64,000 nt of DNA, taken from Roseiarcus sp963776665. Its GTDB lineage: Bacteria; Pseudomonadota; Alphaproteobacteria; Rhizobiales; Beijerinckiaceae. How positions within the stretch are numbered: the first letter of the stretch is position 1; the number at the start of each line of letters is the position of its first letter. Positions 45,649 through 55,413 of the stretch are shown piece by piece. The stretch is taken from assembly GCA_963776665.1 (NCBI GenBank), contig CAVZNQ010000018.1, forward strand, positions 81,675-145,674. The letters are read 5' to 3'. Under the pieces are notes generated by a model. It was not told where the DNA came from, made no database searches, and worked only from the letters and a program-made list of their open reading frames with translations. The translations under genes were made by a program, and so were the position numbers.

Positions 45649-46638
45649 CTACGGGTCTCCCGCGCGGGCGGGTGGGCTTTGGCGAGTCGACGGCGGTCTT
45701 CGCCCCATCATCGATCGTGAATGATCGATGGTGTAAATCGGCCTCTGCTTTGTCTCCAGGAAGATGCGCGCTATATATTCGCCTAATATTCCAAGAGATA
45801 TAAGCTGAATGCCGCCCATGAACAGGATGGCGGTGATAAGCGACGCGTATCCAGGGACGTCCAGGCCCAGGATCAGCGTCGTCGCGACGATCCAGAGCGC
45901 ATAGAGCAAGCTCACGCTGGCGATCAGCGCGCCGACATAAGTCCATATGCGGATCGGCACGGTCGAGAAGCTGAATATGCCTTCCAGCGCGAAGTTCCAT
46001 AATCTCCAGTAATTCCACTTGGTTGCGCCCACCTGCCTGGCGGGCGTGTCGAAGGCGACATGCGCCGTCTTGAATCCGACTGCCGAAAATAAGCCCTTCA
46101 TGAAGCGAGTCCGCTCGCGATAGTTCGACAAAGCGGCCACGACGGAACGATCCATGAGGCGGAAGTCGCCCGCATCGGGCGGGATGTCCGACTGCGCCAC
46201 GGCGTTGAAGACGCGATAGAAGACGCGCGACGTCGTTCGCCTCAGCCATGACTCCCCGCCTCGTTCTATTCGCCTGCCGTAAACGACCATGCTTCCCCGG
46301 CGCCATTCCTCGATGAACAGCGGAATGATTTCAGGCGGGTGCTGCAGATCCACGTCTATGGGGATGACCGCGTCGCCGGCGGCAGCATCCAGTCCCGCGG
46401 TGAGCGCGGCCTCCTTTCCGAAATTCCGGGAGAGCACCAACAGCTGGATCGGAATGGCGTGCGTCTCCGCCGCCGCCGCGATCTCATCGCAAGTCGCGTC
46501 GCGTGACCCGTCGTCGACAAAAAGAATGTCGAATTCCGCGTCCACGGTGCTGGCCGCGGCTTCAACGGCATTGATGAACGGTTCAATGGCGCCCATTTCG
46601 TTATAGACGGGAACGATCAGCGACACACTACGTTGCAC
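45649..46638 (-). CDS. polyprenyl-phosphate glycosyltransferase, GT2 (GtrB/DPM1 type)
   Basis: The 329-residue protein has the GT2 domain with VSLIVPVYNEMGAIE at the start, the metal-binding pair in FDILFVDDGSRDAT and IPIDVDLQHPPE, and a GDFRLMDR motif near residue 157. Two C-terminal membrane helices (YVGALIASVSLLYALWIV, ILFMGGIQLISLGILGEY) are typical of GtrB/ArnC-type enzymes that move a sugar from a nucleotide to undecaprenyl phosphate. It starts with GTG at 46638. It is divergent from the DUF6311 gene, another envelope polysaccharide-type gene. The tail is proline-rich. Confidence 0.9.
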   Translation of the reverse strand: MQRSVSLIVPVYNEMGAIEPFINAVEAAASTVDAEFDILFVDDGSRDATCDEIAAAAETHAIPIQLLVLSRNFGKEAALTAGLDAAAGDAVIPIDVDLQHPPEIIPLFIEEWRRGSMVVYGRRIERGGESWLRRTTSRVFYRVFNAVAQSDIPPDAGDFRLMDRSVVAALSNYRERTRFMKGLFSAVGFKTAHVAFDTPARQVGATKWNYWRLWNFALEGIFSFSTVPIRIWTYVGALIASVSLLYALWIVATTLILGLDVPGYASLITAILFMGGIQLISLGILGEYIARIFLETKQRPIYTIDHSRSMMGRRPPSTRQSPPARAGDP

Positions 46639-46846
46639 GTTGCCTTCCCGGGCGGCCTTGTCTTAGGACGACATTCTATACGCCGCTCAAGTCAGGTTAT
46701 ACCGTAACTGTCGCTGCATGAGCATATTGATTCTCAAGGGCGAACGCGGTGAAACCAGATTGCCGCGAGGAACGTCCCACAGTTTTCAATCCGACGGGAC
46801 ATCGCGAAATGAACGACGGCATTCGTAGAGTTATCAGGAAATATGG

Positions 46847-48910
46847 ATGGGTCCCTCCAGTCCTATGACTCGGCTGCATTATCTCGCGGCTCCCCTTATT
46901 ATTTTTTGGTGGTTCTACAGTTTGTCGATACTCGACCCAGTCAACGTGGGCTGGTTGAAAAACAACCAAGATCCTTTGCAGGCGTTTCTTGGTTGGACAG
47001 CCTTCCGTTTCAGCGACTGGCAGTGGCCCTTAGGGTTGTCGCGTCTGGTCGCCTATCCAGATGGGATGCCGCTAATCGCCACAGACAGCAACCCGCTGGT
47101 GTCCATTCCGCTGAAGCTGTTTTCGCCGCTCCTGCCTTATCCATTCCAGTTTGAGGGCTGGTGGCTGCTCATATCGGTGTTTTTCTCTTACAGCCTCGCC
47201 TTCGGGCTGTTCCTGGATCTATCGGGACGCCCTCTTGGTTCGGCGCTGGGCGCTGCTGTCGTCGCGGTTGCGCCGGTCCTCCCCTTCCGATGGCTTCACA
47301 ATTCGCTCTCGTCGCAGTGGCTGATCCTCGGGGCGTTTTCCATCTTCCTGCGGCCAAGGTCCGATGGCTCGGCGGTGGCGAGATATGCGGGCCTGCACGC
47401 GCTGGTGATCGCGCTCCATCCCTACTTCGTCCCGATGGTCGCCCCAATCGCTGGGATGGACCTCGCCCGCAGGTCCGTCCGGCGCCTGCGCGAAGGGAAG
47501 GGATGGCTCCGATCGCTCGCCCCGCTCGTCCTTGGCTCAGCGGTCATCGCCCTCTCCGGTTTGACCGTGGCCTGGGTGACTGGAATGCTGGTTCTGACCA
47601 ACGTGGGCGCGGAGGTCGGGCTGTTCACGATGGATCCGCTTGCCTGGTTCAACCCGATGGGCACATCGTCATTTCTGCCGTCGTGGACGACCGGTTGGGG
47701 ACAATACGAAGGCTACCAGTATCTCGGACTTGGCGGATTTCTTCTCGTCCTGGCGGGCGCCGTGAGTCTGGCGCTGCGGCGAGGCCAGGAGGCGAGGCGC
47801 CTGGGACATGCGGCGCTGTGGCTCACGCCAGCGTTTGTGGTCTGGTACGTGATGGCGGTCTCCCCGATTGTTACGGCTTTCGGACATGTGGTGCTATCGC
47901 TGAGGATCGACGATCTGCCGGTATTGGGCCAAGTGTTCTCCATCTTTCGCTCATCCGGAAGGTTTGGATGGCCGATCACGTATTTTATCCTCCTCTCAGG
48001 CGTCATTCTCACGCTAACCGTGGATCGGAGAGCCGCGCTTGCGATCCTCGCCGCCGCCCTTCTCGTTCAGGTCTGGGACTTGGCTCCCTTGGCTCGATCC
48101 GTAAGGGCCGGGACGGCGGGACGCGAGCGGGAGCTTACGTCGGACGCCGACCCGTGGCGCGCAATCGCGAGCGCGGCAAAGTGGATCTACGTCTCGCCGG
48201 ATATGGTCGGTCCCGATGTCGAAAACATCGCGATCCTATTGAAGCTTGGGAGCATCGCCTTTCCCCGCGGGATCCCGATGAATCGTTTTTACTTCGCCCA
48301 GGACATGTCGACCGCGGCGGAGACCGGCGCGAACATCGCCGAGGACAGGGAAGTCCTCGCGGGTGAAAACCTGGACCCCGGCGCGCTCTATTTAATTAAC
48401 AACAACATCCGAGATGCGTGGACGCGAACTGACGCGCCGGCGTTGAGCCGACTTGCAATTTTCGATGGCCGCCTAATCGTCCCTCCGACTGACGCGCGCG
48501 AAAAACTATCGGGGCCGCTCCATTTCACGTCCGGGTCTTCTGATGTGTCGCTGTATGGAATTGTGAGGGATTGCAGCGACGAATGCGCGCTCGCCCTCGC
48601 CGTCCGTGACGTTGGCTCGAAGCGCCTTTCGAACGATTTTATCGAGCTGATGAATTCGCGCGGCGCTGCGCATCTTGAGGCCTTGGCTGGTCAGGGCTCT
48701 TACGCCGCCCTCCTCATCGATGGCCGAGTGATCAAGGAAGCGGCCTCGCCTGACAAGGAAGCGGTTGTTGAAGGACGGCCGTTTGATATCAACGTTCGCG
48801 CAGTCAGCGGCGGCGCGAGCGCCTCGAACGCCTCCGGCCTCTTCGTGAACGGCGTGAATCTTTCATCCGACGGGCCGGGACTTCAACATCGTGGAATTGC
48901 GGCCGGGTAG
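46847..48910 (+). CDS. DUF6311 family polytopic membrane protein
   Basis: The 687-residue protein has about ten membrane helices in its first 430 residues and a periplasmic C-terminal domain. The N-terminal half shows the family pattern: WTAFRFSDWQWPLGLSRLVA, YPDGMPLIATDSNPLVSIPL and PYPFQFEGWWLLISVFFSYS. Such proteins resemble GT-C glycosyltransferases of envelope polysaccharide synthesis, but no reaction is known. The start is ATG 46847 behind an AGGA site; an ATG at 46865 is the alternative. The gene ends directly against the hpnJ-like stump, so it probably entered a hopanoid locus. Confidence 0.82.
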   Translation: MGPSSPMTRLHYLAAPLIIFWWFYSLSILDPVNVGWLKNNQDPLQAFLGWTAFRFSDWQWPLGLSRLVAYPDGMPLIATDSNPLVSIPLKLFSPLLPYPFQFEGWWLLISVFFSYSLAFGLFLDLSGRPLGSALGAAVVAVAPVLPFRWLHNSLSSQWLILGAFSIFLRPRSDGSAVARYAGLHALVIALHPYFVPMVAPIAGMDLARRSVRRLREGKGWLRSLAPLVLGSAVIALSGLTVAWVTGMLVLTNVGAEVGLFTMDPLAWFNPMGTSSFLPSWTTGWGQYEGYQYLGLGGFLLVLAGAVSLALRRGQEARRLGHAALWLTPAFVVWYVMAVSPIVTAFGHVVLSLRIDDLPVLGQVFSIFRSSGRFGWPITYFILLSGVILTLTVDRRAALAILAAALLVQVWDLAPLARSVRAGTAGRERELTSDADPWRAIASAAKWIYVSPDMVGPDVENIAILLKLGSIAFPRGIPMNRFYFAQDMSTAAETGANIAEDREVLAGENLDPGALYLINNNIRDAWTRTDAPALSRLAIFDGRLIVPPTDAREKLSGPLHFTSGSSDVSLYGIVRDCSDECALALAVRDVGSKRLSNDFIELMNSRGAAHLEALAGQGSYAALLIDGRVIKEAASPDKEAVVEGRPFDINVRAVSGGASASNASGLFVNGVNLSSDGPGLQHRGIAAG

Positions 48911-49138
48911 AATCGCCTATGTGGGCACATTCGACGCAAATACCGATTCGGCCGCGAGCCAACCAAGGAGATGATGCTGACCTTCGCGCCGAAGATGATC
49001 GTGGTTTTCGTCGCCGCGAGCCCGATGGCCACATTCGTCGGCGGGACGGTTCGGAGCCCCGACAAGATGAAGTGGCGCCAGCGCGAGGGCGCGGAGTTCT
49101 TCCGTTTCCTGCGCGAGCGGCGGGCGGCCGTGCAGTGA
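48911..49138 (+). pseudogene. hpnJ: C-terminal stump of a probable hpnJ
   Basis: After the DUF6311 stop the same frame runs on for 75 codons without a start of its own except internal ATGs. It reads KEMMLTFAPKMIVVFVAASP, then MATFVGGTVRSPDKMKWRQR and EGAEFFRFLRERRAAVQ, ending with TGA that overlaps the hpnK GTG. In hopanoid clusters the gene before hpnK is hpnJ (radical SAM), and its C-terminus has this basic, helical character. The identity is inferred mainly from position. All upstream catalytic parts are missing. Confidence 0.5.
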
Positions 49139-49980
49139 AATATCTGATCGTCACCGCCGACGATTTTGGCCTCGCCGACGAAGTGAACCGCGCGGTCGAG
49201 GTCGCCCACGTCGACGGCGTACTCACGGCTGCGAGCTTGATGGTCGGAGCGCCGGCGGCGGCGGACGCCATCGAAACAGCGCGCCGGCTGCCCCGGCTCG
49301 CAGTCGGACTGCATCTCGCCCTTGTCGACGCGCTGCCCGTTCTGCCGGCCTCCGCCGTACCTGACCTTGTCGACGCCGATGGAAGACTGCGCACCGGCAT
49401 GGCGCGGGTCGGCGCGGCGATATCCCTCTTGCCCCGAGTCCGCAGGCAGATGCTGGCCGAGATCCGCGCCCAGTTCGAGGCCTTCCGAGCGACGGGACTC
49501 AAGCTTGATCACGTGAACGGACACAGGCACTTTCACCTCCATCCGTTGGTGACCTCAGCCATACTCGACCACGCGGCGCAATTTGGCGTGCGCGCCGTTC
49601 GCTCGCCGCTGGAGCCCCGGGCGATCCTACATGGGATCGAGGCCGGACCCTCCCGCCTGCTGGCGGCGACTGCGGTCCGCCCCTGCGCCCTGCTTCAGCG
49701 CAAGCGTCTCAGGGGCGTCGGCCTGGCCACGCCCGATCAGGTCTTCGGGCTCGCGTGGAGCGGAGCGATGACCCAAGCGCGGCTCGGGGGGCTCATCGCG
49801 CATCTTCCGGATGGCGTCAGCGAAATCTACGCCCATCCTGCGACCGCGTCGGTGTTCCCCGGATCCGCGCCGGGCTACCGCTACCGGGAGGAATTGGCCG
49901 CGCTGACGTCGCCTGAGCTGCGCCGCCAGATTGAGGCCGCTGGCCTCGTTACGGGAGGATTCGCGGACGCGGCGCGATGA
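49135..49980 (+). CDS. hpnK: hopanoid biosynthesis-associated protein HpnK (YdjC/NodB-type deacetylase fold)
   Basis: The 281-residue protein opens VKYLIVTADDFGLADEVNRA, the YdjC/ChbG-type metal motif, and has the second metal motif KLDHVNGHRHFHLHP near residue 125. HpnK deacetylates N-acetylglucosaminyl bacteriohopanetetrol in the making of bacteriohopanetetrol glucosamine (composite head groups). The GTG at 49135 overlaps the stump stop (GTGA). hpnI and hpnJ are not intact here, so HpnK may be left without its usual pathway unless they lie elsewhere. The 286 bp after it (49981-50266) hold no gene I can support. Confidence 0.9.
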   Translation: MKYLIVTADDFGLADEVNRAVEVAHVDGVLTAASLMVGAPAAADAIETARRLPRLAVGLHLALVDALPVLPASAVPDLVDADGRLRTGMARVGAAISLLPRVRRQMLAEIRAQFEAFRATGLKLDHVNGHRHFHLHPLVTSAILDHAAQFGVRAVRSPLEPRAILHGIEAGPSRLLAATAVRPCALLQRKRLRGVGLATPDQVFGLAWSGAMTQARLGGLIAHLPDGVSEIYAHPATASVFPGSAPGYRYREELAALTSPELRRQIEAAGLVTGGFADAAR

Positions 49981-50266
49981 AAGGCGATCGCGAACTGGAG
50001 CAAGCGCACAGGCGCTGTGCCGTGGAGGGAACGGCGGGTCTGCGTGGCAGGTGAAACTTGTAAATGGACGTATTCATGTAACTAAACAAGACGCGCTCCG
50101 GGGGAATGCTGGTTGAATAGGGTGCAGCATCGCAGCCGCTGACCTCAAAGTGGGACTTTGCGTCCCGCGATCTCCAATGACCGCTTTACGTCGATTGCGT
50201 TGAAAACCCCGCTTGATCGGGGCGCCGATCGCCGATTCCTTGTGCTGAGCGCAGAAGATTCAGCCG

Positions 50267-50745
50267 ATGATGGGCGAGCGGCGGGCGATGCAGGAGGCGC
50301 TGTTCTACGGTTTCAGGTTCGAGCAACATGTCGCAAACGCTCACCTTCAGCGCGAGATCGACCGCTTGGTCGATCTTTCAGGGCTGAGGGCGCAGCTGGG
50401 GCCTTACTATAGCGACGTCGGGCGGCCCTCGATCGATCCCGAGCTGATGATGCGCATGGTGATCGTCGGCTACTGCTTCGGCGTCCCTTCGGAGCGTCGG
50501 CTCTGCGAGGAGTTTCACCTCAATCTGGCCTATCGCTGGTTCTGCCGATTGGGCCTCGACGGCGACGTTCCCGACCATTCGACGTTTTCCAAGAACCGCC
50601 ATGGCCGGTTTCGCGAGAGCGACCTCCTGCGCAAGCCGTTCGAGACCGTGGTGGCGCGCTGCATGAAGGAAGGCATCGTGGGCGGCGAGGCCTTCGTGGT
50701 CGACGCCAGCATGATCGTGGCCGACGCGCATCAAAGGCGGGGCGT
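50267..50745 (+). mobile_element. 3'-truncated transposase (IS1182-like)
   Basis: The first 160 residues of a DDE transposase are intact: ALFYGFRFEQHVANAHLQRE, YYSDVGRPSIDPELMMRMVI, GYCFGVPSERRLCEEFHLNL and DHSTFSKNRHGRFRESDLL. They reach the first catalytic aspartate in AFVVDASMIVADAH. At about 50745 it is cut and joined to a phage terminase fragment of the opposite strand. No terminal inverted repeats could be found. The element is dead. Confidence 0.75.
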
Positions 50746-51330
50746 CGCCAAGGTCGAAGTGCACATAGCCCGCGACCGAAATCGCACGCTCGTCCTTGCC
50801 CATCGCGGTGAGCTTGGAGTCAGTGGCGCGCGCGACCATTTGCCGCCGCAGCGCCTGCTATAGCAGAAGCGTCCCTGAGTTCTTGTCCTCGATGAAGGCG
50901 CCGATCGAACCGTTGCGCGCATGACAGAGTCGCACCGGCTCTTCGAGGGTGGCAAACACCTTAGGCAACCAGATCTCGAGGACCGCCGCCTCAATTGAGC
51001 GATACTCCAGTCCAGGACAAGAAGCGGAATCGGACCGACCTTGTCGACAGCGAAGAACGTTACGGCCGTTGCGTCATTGTCGGCGCCCGTCTTGGAAGCG
51101 GTGCCGATGACAGCAAAGACGCCGTCGCACCTGGTCGGGAGGGGAAGCGGTTGGTTCCCGACGAGCAGCTTTTCTCGGCTGAAGAAGGCGACGCGGGACC
51201 AATCGACGAATTCGGCCAGATATTCCTGGGCGTAGACCAGCGGGTCGTTGTCCTGACCGAGTTTAAGAAACAGGTCGACGGAGCTTACGCCGGCGCCAAG
51301 ACCGAGAAATTTCAACTGGCGGCGCGGTTC
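50740..51330 (-). pseudogene. fragment of a phage terminase large subunit
   Basis: On the minus strand the sequence encodes VDLFLKLGQDNDPLVYAQEY, then LAEFVDWSRVAFFSREKLLV, RCDGVFAVIGTASKTGADND and LLVLDWSIAQ. One frameshift follows, then AAVLEIWLPKVFATLEE, GSIGAFIEDKNSGTLLL, an in-frame stop, then DSKLTAMGKDERAISVAGYV. This is the nuclease part of a terminase that packages phage DNA. Both ends are cut: one by the transposase fragment and the other by the cyclase fragment. It shows that a prophage once lay here. Confidence 0.75.
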
Positions 51331-51344
51331 CTCCGCGCCGCGTC

Positions 51345-51600
51345 CAATTGTTCGCTCTCTTGGCGTCGCCCAGTCCTGTCGCGCTACACTTCGATCGCGC
51401 AGCGCACGGCGCCGACCACGCTGCCGAACTCGATGAGGCTGCCGTCGCCGGCGCGCTTGAAGACACGCCGATGATGGGCGGTGATGGCGGGGTCGATCAC
51501 TCGCTCCTGAGTCCCGAAGATGTGAGAGGTTCGCGATCCTCGTCCGCTCCCGCGAGCCGGCTATAGCCGATGACATCGGCGATCAGGATCCAGCAATTTT
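51345..51600 (-). pseudogene. fragment of a class III adenylate cyclase
   Basis: In two frames the minus strand encodes CWILIADVIGYSRLAGADED and then ERVIDPAITAHHRRVFKRAG followed by DGSLIEFGSVVGAVRCAIEV and a stop. This is the N-terminal half of a cyclase catalytic domain with both metal aspartates. It lacks the rest and joins the terminase fragment. It is not part of either intact cyclase gene in the window. Confidence 0.7.
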
Positions 51601-51646
51601 TCGGGTCTCGCTTATGGCGCGTCCCTCGACCCAATCCAGATTAGCA

Positions 51647-52728
51647 CTACTTTGGCAGTTTCAATTGAGCGGTGTGCGGACTTGCCTGCGGCAGTGTGGG
51701 CATCGGTAGGGCGGAGCGCGGGCCAGGGCGGCGACGACGGCTTTTCGGATGGCTGGCAGCGTCGGTTGAGGCGGGCCGGCCGAGATTCTTTTTTTCCCCG
51801 CTCGCGGCGGCGAGGCGAAGATGCTGGAGGAAGGCGTAGGCGATCATGGCCATCAGCGCATGGCGATGAAGACCTCGCCATGAGCGGCCTTCGAAGTGGT
51901 CAAGGCCGAGTTCTTCCTTGAGCTGCTGGTGAGCCTGCTCGCAGACCCAGCGCGCCTTGATCGTCGCGGCCAACGTCTTGAGGCCGGCTTCCGCCGGCAG
52001 GTTGGCGAGATAGTACTTCTGCTCGCCGGACGCGCGCCGCTCGCCGACGAGCCAAACTTCGTCGCCCGGCATATGCTGCATGCCCTTGTCGCCGATCCGT
52101 TGCGGCTGCCCGTCGGCGACGCGCACGCGGACAGCAGCGAAGCGGGCTTTCAAGGGTCCCTTGGTTCCTTTGCGCCAAGCGAGCATGCGCCATTTCGCTT
52201 GGGTGAGCATGTCTTGAGCGCTGAGGGAGAGGACATTGGGCACATGCCGTTTGCGCGGGCGGCCGCGTGGGGCGACGGGGAAGACGAGTTCGACGTCGCG
52301 TGGGTAGACCTTCTGATGACGGGGGATGCCGACCGCCCAGGCAAGCCCGCGTGCGCTCAACGCCTGACGGAACTCGGCGCCCATGCCGTACCCTGCGTCG
52401 GCAAGGACTGTCCCGAAGCGAACGCCGGCGGCGATCAGGCGATCGAGTTCGGCAAGCGCAATCTCCGACTTGGCCCGCGCCGAGCGATATTGGGCGGGCA
52501 CGCCGGCGCGCTCGAGCCGAGCTTCGTCGCCGGTCCAGGTCTCCGGCAGGAACAGTCGCAGACCCACCATCACCGGGACCTCGACGCGCGCCAGCGTCAG
52601 CGACACCAAGGTTTGACAATTCGCAGTCTTGCCCAAGGCCGACGCGTATTGCGGCGCGACCCCGACCGAATGCGCCCCCTTCTTCGGCAACGTCGTGTCG
52701 TCGATGACGAGGAAGGCGCGGGATTTGC
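51647..52728 (-). mobile_element. 5'-truncated IS701-family transposase
   Basis: The frame encodes the family body from SRAFLVIDDTTLPKKGAHSV to the end: GTVLADAGYGMGAEFRQALS, AWAVGIPRHQKVYPRDVELV, KGTKGPLKARFAAVRVRVAD and QAHQQLKEELGLDHFEGRSW. The DDE residues are visible (IDDTTLP, ADAGYG and a glutamate in KEELGLDHF). The N-terminal 90 or so residues are missing: upstream of about 52728 the open frame encodes unrelated sequence. The element is therefore truncated and probably inactive. No terminal repeat was identified. Confidence 0.8.
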
Positions 52729-52913
52729 GTCTTCTGACATTCGCGGTTCCTGAGCTGATCGATGCGGCGCTGGAGGCTGAGGAGCGGTTGCTCGACGAGG
52801 CCCAGGCGCTGTTGTTTGCGGCGATTAGGGGCGGGGAGATGAGCCGGCGGATTAGGGCCGCTGGCCTTTTCCTGCGCGCCACTGCGCAGGGCCGGCGGCG
52901 CGGTTTCGGCTAG
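52728..52913 (+). pseudogene. small helical protein fragment, origin unknown
   Basis: The plus strand next to the truncated transposase encodes LRLLTFAVPELIDAALEAEE, then RLLDEAQALLFAAIRGGEMS and RRIRAAGLFLRATAQGRRRG. It is helical and coding-like and stops at 52913. Its start lies in or before the transposase junction, so it is cut. It may be a phage or island gene that was interrupted; no family can be named. Confidence 0.35.
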
Positions 52914-53233
52914 GCGCTGCCGGACAGTCCTTGGAAGCTTCGGGTGACGTGAAGCTGACTTGGTTGTCCTGACAGGTGGTTGACCATGCGCATCCCGCCC
53001 GCGAAGGGAGCGCAAGACGATGCATGTTCGTTATTCCTTAGCAGTTGACCCGCCGGCCCGGGGTAGGCGGCGTTCGCGAGGTTGCAGAGGCTGCTGTTGA
53101 ACTGCTCGTTGGCCGCAGCCTGCGCCGCAGCCGTCTGTTGGATGCGTTGCTGGTCTTTGACCATTCGGCACTGTACATAGACCGGCGTGCCCTGCTCCGC
53201 CCCGTAGGAGCGACACTCGGAGTCGTCGGCCAT
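52910..53233 (-). CDS. possible secreted-protein remnant with Cys motif
   Basis: From ATG 53233 the frame reads MADDSECRSYGAEQGTPVYV and QCRMVKDQQRIQQTAAAQAA. The pattern 'D..C.SYGA..G...Y..CR' is the C-terminal domain of small exported lipoprotein-like proteins common in Hyphomicrobiales. No signal peptide precedes it, so it is a fragment. The tail after residue 65 looks non-homologous. Confidence 0.35.
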   Translation of the reverse strand: MADDSECRSYGAEQGTPVYVQCRMVKDQQRIQQTAAAQAAANEQFNSSLCNLANAAYPGPAGQLLRNNEHASSCAPFAGGMRMVNHLSGQPSQLHVTRSFQGLSGSA

Positions 53234-53577
53234 AGCGACCTGCGCTTTGAACTCGGCGCGTTGTGTCCGACCCTTCCCTCGTTTTCCAATCTTTATGGCC
53301 GCCTTCGGCGGCGAAAGGACCGCCGTTCCGGCGGAAAGAGCATTCGAGAGGGGCGGGCGACCGGCCTCAGTCTGGCGCGGAAAAACAGAACATTGGCAGA
53401 CAATAGCAGGCATCGCCGCAGGGAGCCAGCTATCGCCCTGCCACTATGAAGCCGCTACTTGTTCGACGACGCCTCGGCGTCTCGGCGGTGACCTATCTCC
53501 TGTTCGGCGTCAAGCTCGGACCAGGACTGGCGCTGTCCCTGGTCCGCCGACGCCCATTCTTCAATGGAGGCAGCATC

Positions 53578-54230
53578 ATGAACCAATTCATCGTCCACGG
53601 CATTTCAGGCAGCCCCTTCAGCCGCGCGGTCCTCGCAACGCTCGAGGAGAAGGGCGCCGACTATCGCCTCGCTGCGCTCGCGGTCGGCATGATCAAAGTG
53701 GAGCCGCACATCTCGCGTCATCCGTTCGGCAGGGTTCCGGTGCTCGAACACGACGGCTTCATGCTTTACGAGACTCAGGCGATCTTGCGCTACCTCGATC
53801 GCGTGCTGCCCGCACCGCCTCTGACGCCGGCTGACCTCAAGGCAGCAGCCCGGATGGATCAGGCGATGAACGTCAACGACTGGTATCTGTTCCAGGGTGT
53901 GGGCAGCGTCATCGGCTTTCATCGCGTCGTCGGTCCGCGGTTGATGGGCCTGAAGCCCGATGAATCCGCGATCGCCGTCGCCATGCCGAAGGCGCGCGTG
54001 GTGTTCCGCGAACTCTCGCGGCTCCTCGGCCCGCAACCTTATTTTGCCGGCGAGGCCATGTCGCTCGCCGATCTCTTGGTCGCTCGGCAGCTCGACTTGT
54101 TCGCGCAAACGCCGGAATGGGCGACGCTGACCGCCGACGCGCCCCGTGGCTTGAGCGGATGAATGAGCGGGCGAGCATGAAGGACACCACCTGGGAGAGG
54201 GCGGCAGAGATGGCGCGAGCCGCCGCCTGA
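53578..54230 (+). pseudogene. glutathione S-transferase gene with a 3' frameshift
   Basis: The main frame (53578-54162, 194 residues) starts MNQFIVHGISGSPFSRAVLA and shows the thioredoxin-fold N-terminal domain (SRHPFGRVPVLEHDG, YETQAILRYLDRVL) and the helical C-terminal domain with AMSLADLLVARQLDLFAQTP. It leaves the family sequence at about 54142 and stops early. The expected end continues in another frame: PWLERMNERASMKDTTWERA then AEMARAAA, to 54230. A small deletion explains the shift. Only the last 25 residues are affected, so some activity could remain. Confidence 0.8.
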
Positions 54231-54402
54231 CGGCTCCAGCCTTGAACGGCGCGCAGTGTCCGCCGCGTTGTCCTCTAAGCAGGATTTCGTGGAGGCGCCA
54301 ACGGATGATAAGGTTAACCCGTCGTCCGCAGCGCGCCGAAACCGGACGGAGGGCTTGGGCGGCAGTAGGCCAGGAGCTGCCGTCCTTCGCATTCGCTTAG
54401 AA

Positions 54403-54421
54403 CGGCAGGATTTACCTGCCG
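54403..54421 (-). terminator. weak stem-loop after the NmrA-type gene
   Basis: A perfect 7-bp stem CGGCAGG/CCTGCCG with a 5-nt loop lies about 54 nt after the stop of the NmrA-type gene on the minus strand, followed by TTCT only. It may end that transcript. Confidence 0.35.
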
Positions 54422-54474
54422 CTTGCCTCGGCATCGCTGAGCCCTGCCGGTTTGCCCCGGATGTGCTGAGCGCC

Positions 54475-55413
54475 TCAGGAATGCGCCGGACCACGCTGCT
54501 TGAACTCAGCGGCATGGAGCTTCACGAAGTCGCGCATGTTCGTCGGTGCTTCGCCGGTGAGCTTGCACATGGTGTCCGTCATGCGGTCGTAACGCCCCTG
54601 CTTGGTCAACTCGGCCATGGCCGAGAGATGTCTGACGACGTGCTCCGGAAACCTCGCCTGCCGAAGGCTTTCGCTCCACGCCGGGAGTGGGACGTCGCGA
54701 TATCGGATGGGCCTGCCGAGCGCCTCGGAGAAGACGCGCGCATGGTGGTCCAGATCGGCCGATTCCGGCCCCGTCAGATCGTAGATTTGTCCGATATGCG
54801 GTGCGGGGTCATCGAGGATCACCGCTACCGCACGCGCCACGTCGACCGCCGAAATCGGCGAGGTCTTGCCGCCGCCCATCGGCAGCGCCAACTCGTCGGA
54901 GGCCCGCACGCCGGGGGCGGCGAGTTGAAGAAAGAAGCCCTCGAGGAAGACTGTCGGCCGCACCGTGACGACCGGCAGTCCCGACCAGGACAGAGCCTGC
55001 TCCGCCAGCCAGTGCAGCTTGTGCTGCGGGCTGTTGGTGGTCTCGGTGATGCTCATCTGCGTGACCGTCATCTGCGACATGTTCACGAAAGCCTCGACGC
55101 CGTGGTGGCGCGCCACCGCGGCGGTGTTGATCGTGGCTTCCAGGTAGGCCGGCGAGACAGACATTCCGAAATAGATGCGACGGCAACCTTCGATGGCGCG
55201 GTGCATCGAGGCGAGGTCCGTCAGGTCGCCCTCTACGACCTCTGCGCCGAGCCGCCGTAGGGCTTCGGCGCGCTCGTCCTCACGCCGAACCAAGGCGCGC
55301 ACCTTGTGCCCCCTTGCGAGCAGGAATTCGGTGAGGTTGCGGCCGATGCCGCCCACAGCGCCGGCTGCTCCGGTGACGAGGATCGGGTTGTCGTGTTTAT
55401 GTTTCGTCGTCAT
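54475..55413 (-). CDS. NmrA/atypical SDR family NAD(P)-binding protein
   Basis: The 312-residue protein has the Rossmann motif ILVTGAAGAVGGIGRNLTEF at residue 11 and KVRALVRREDERAEALRRLG after it, then GAEVVEGDLTD and the atypical-SDR body (VVTVRPTVFLEGFFLQL, ISAVDVARAVAVILDD). It lacks the YxxxK motif of classical SDRs. Such proteins are redox sensors, quinone reductases or azoreductase-like enzymes; the substrate is unknown. It is intact, which contrasts with the broken genes around it. The ATG at 55413 opens MTTKHKHDNPILVTG. Confidence 0.88.
   Translation of the reverse strand: MTTKHKHDNPILVTGAAGAVGGIGRNLTEFLLARGHKVRALVRREDERAEALRRLGAEVVEGDLTDLASMHRAIEGCRRIYFGMSVSPAYLEATINTAAVARHHGVEAFVNMSQMTVTQMSITETTNSPQHKLHWLAEQALSWSGLPVVTVRPTVFLEGFFLQLAAPGVRASDELALPMGGGKTSPISAVDVARAVAVILDDPAPHIGQIYDLTGPESADLDHHARVFSEALGRPIRYRDVPLPAWSESLRQARFPEHVVRHLSAMAELTKQGRYDRMTDTMCKLTGEAPTNMRDFVKLHAAEFKQRGPAHS

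Noticed and set aside
48919..49134. A 72-codon N-terminal extension of HpnK
   Set aside because: The extra residues are unlike the family; the same bases encode the hpnJ-like stump in another frame, and GTG 49135 gives the normal length.
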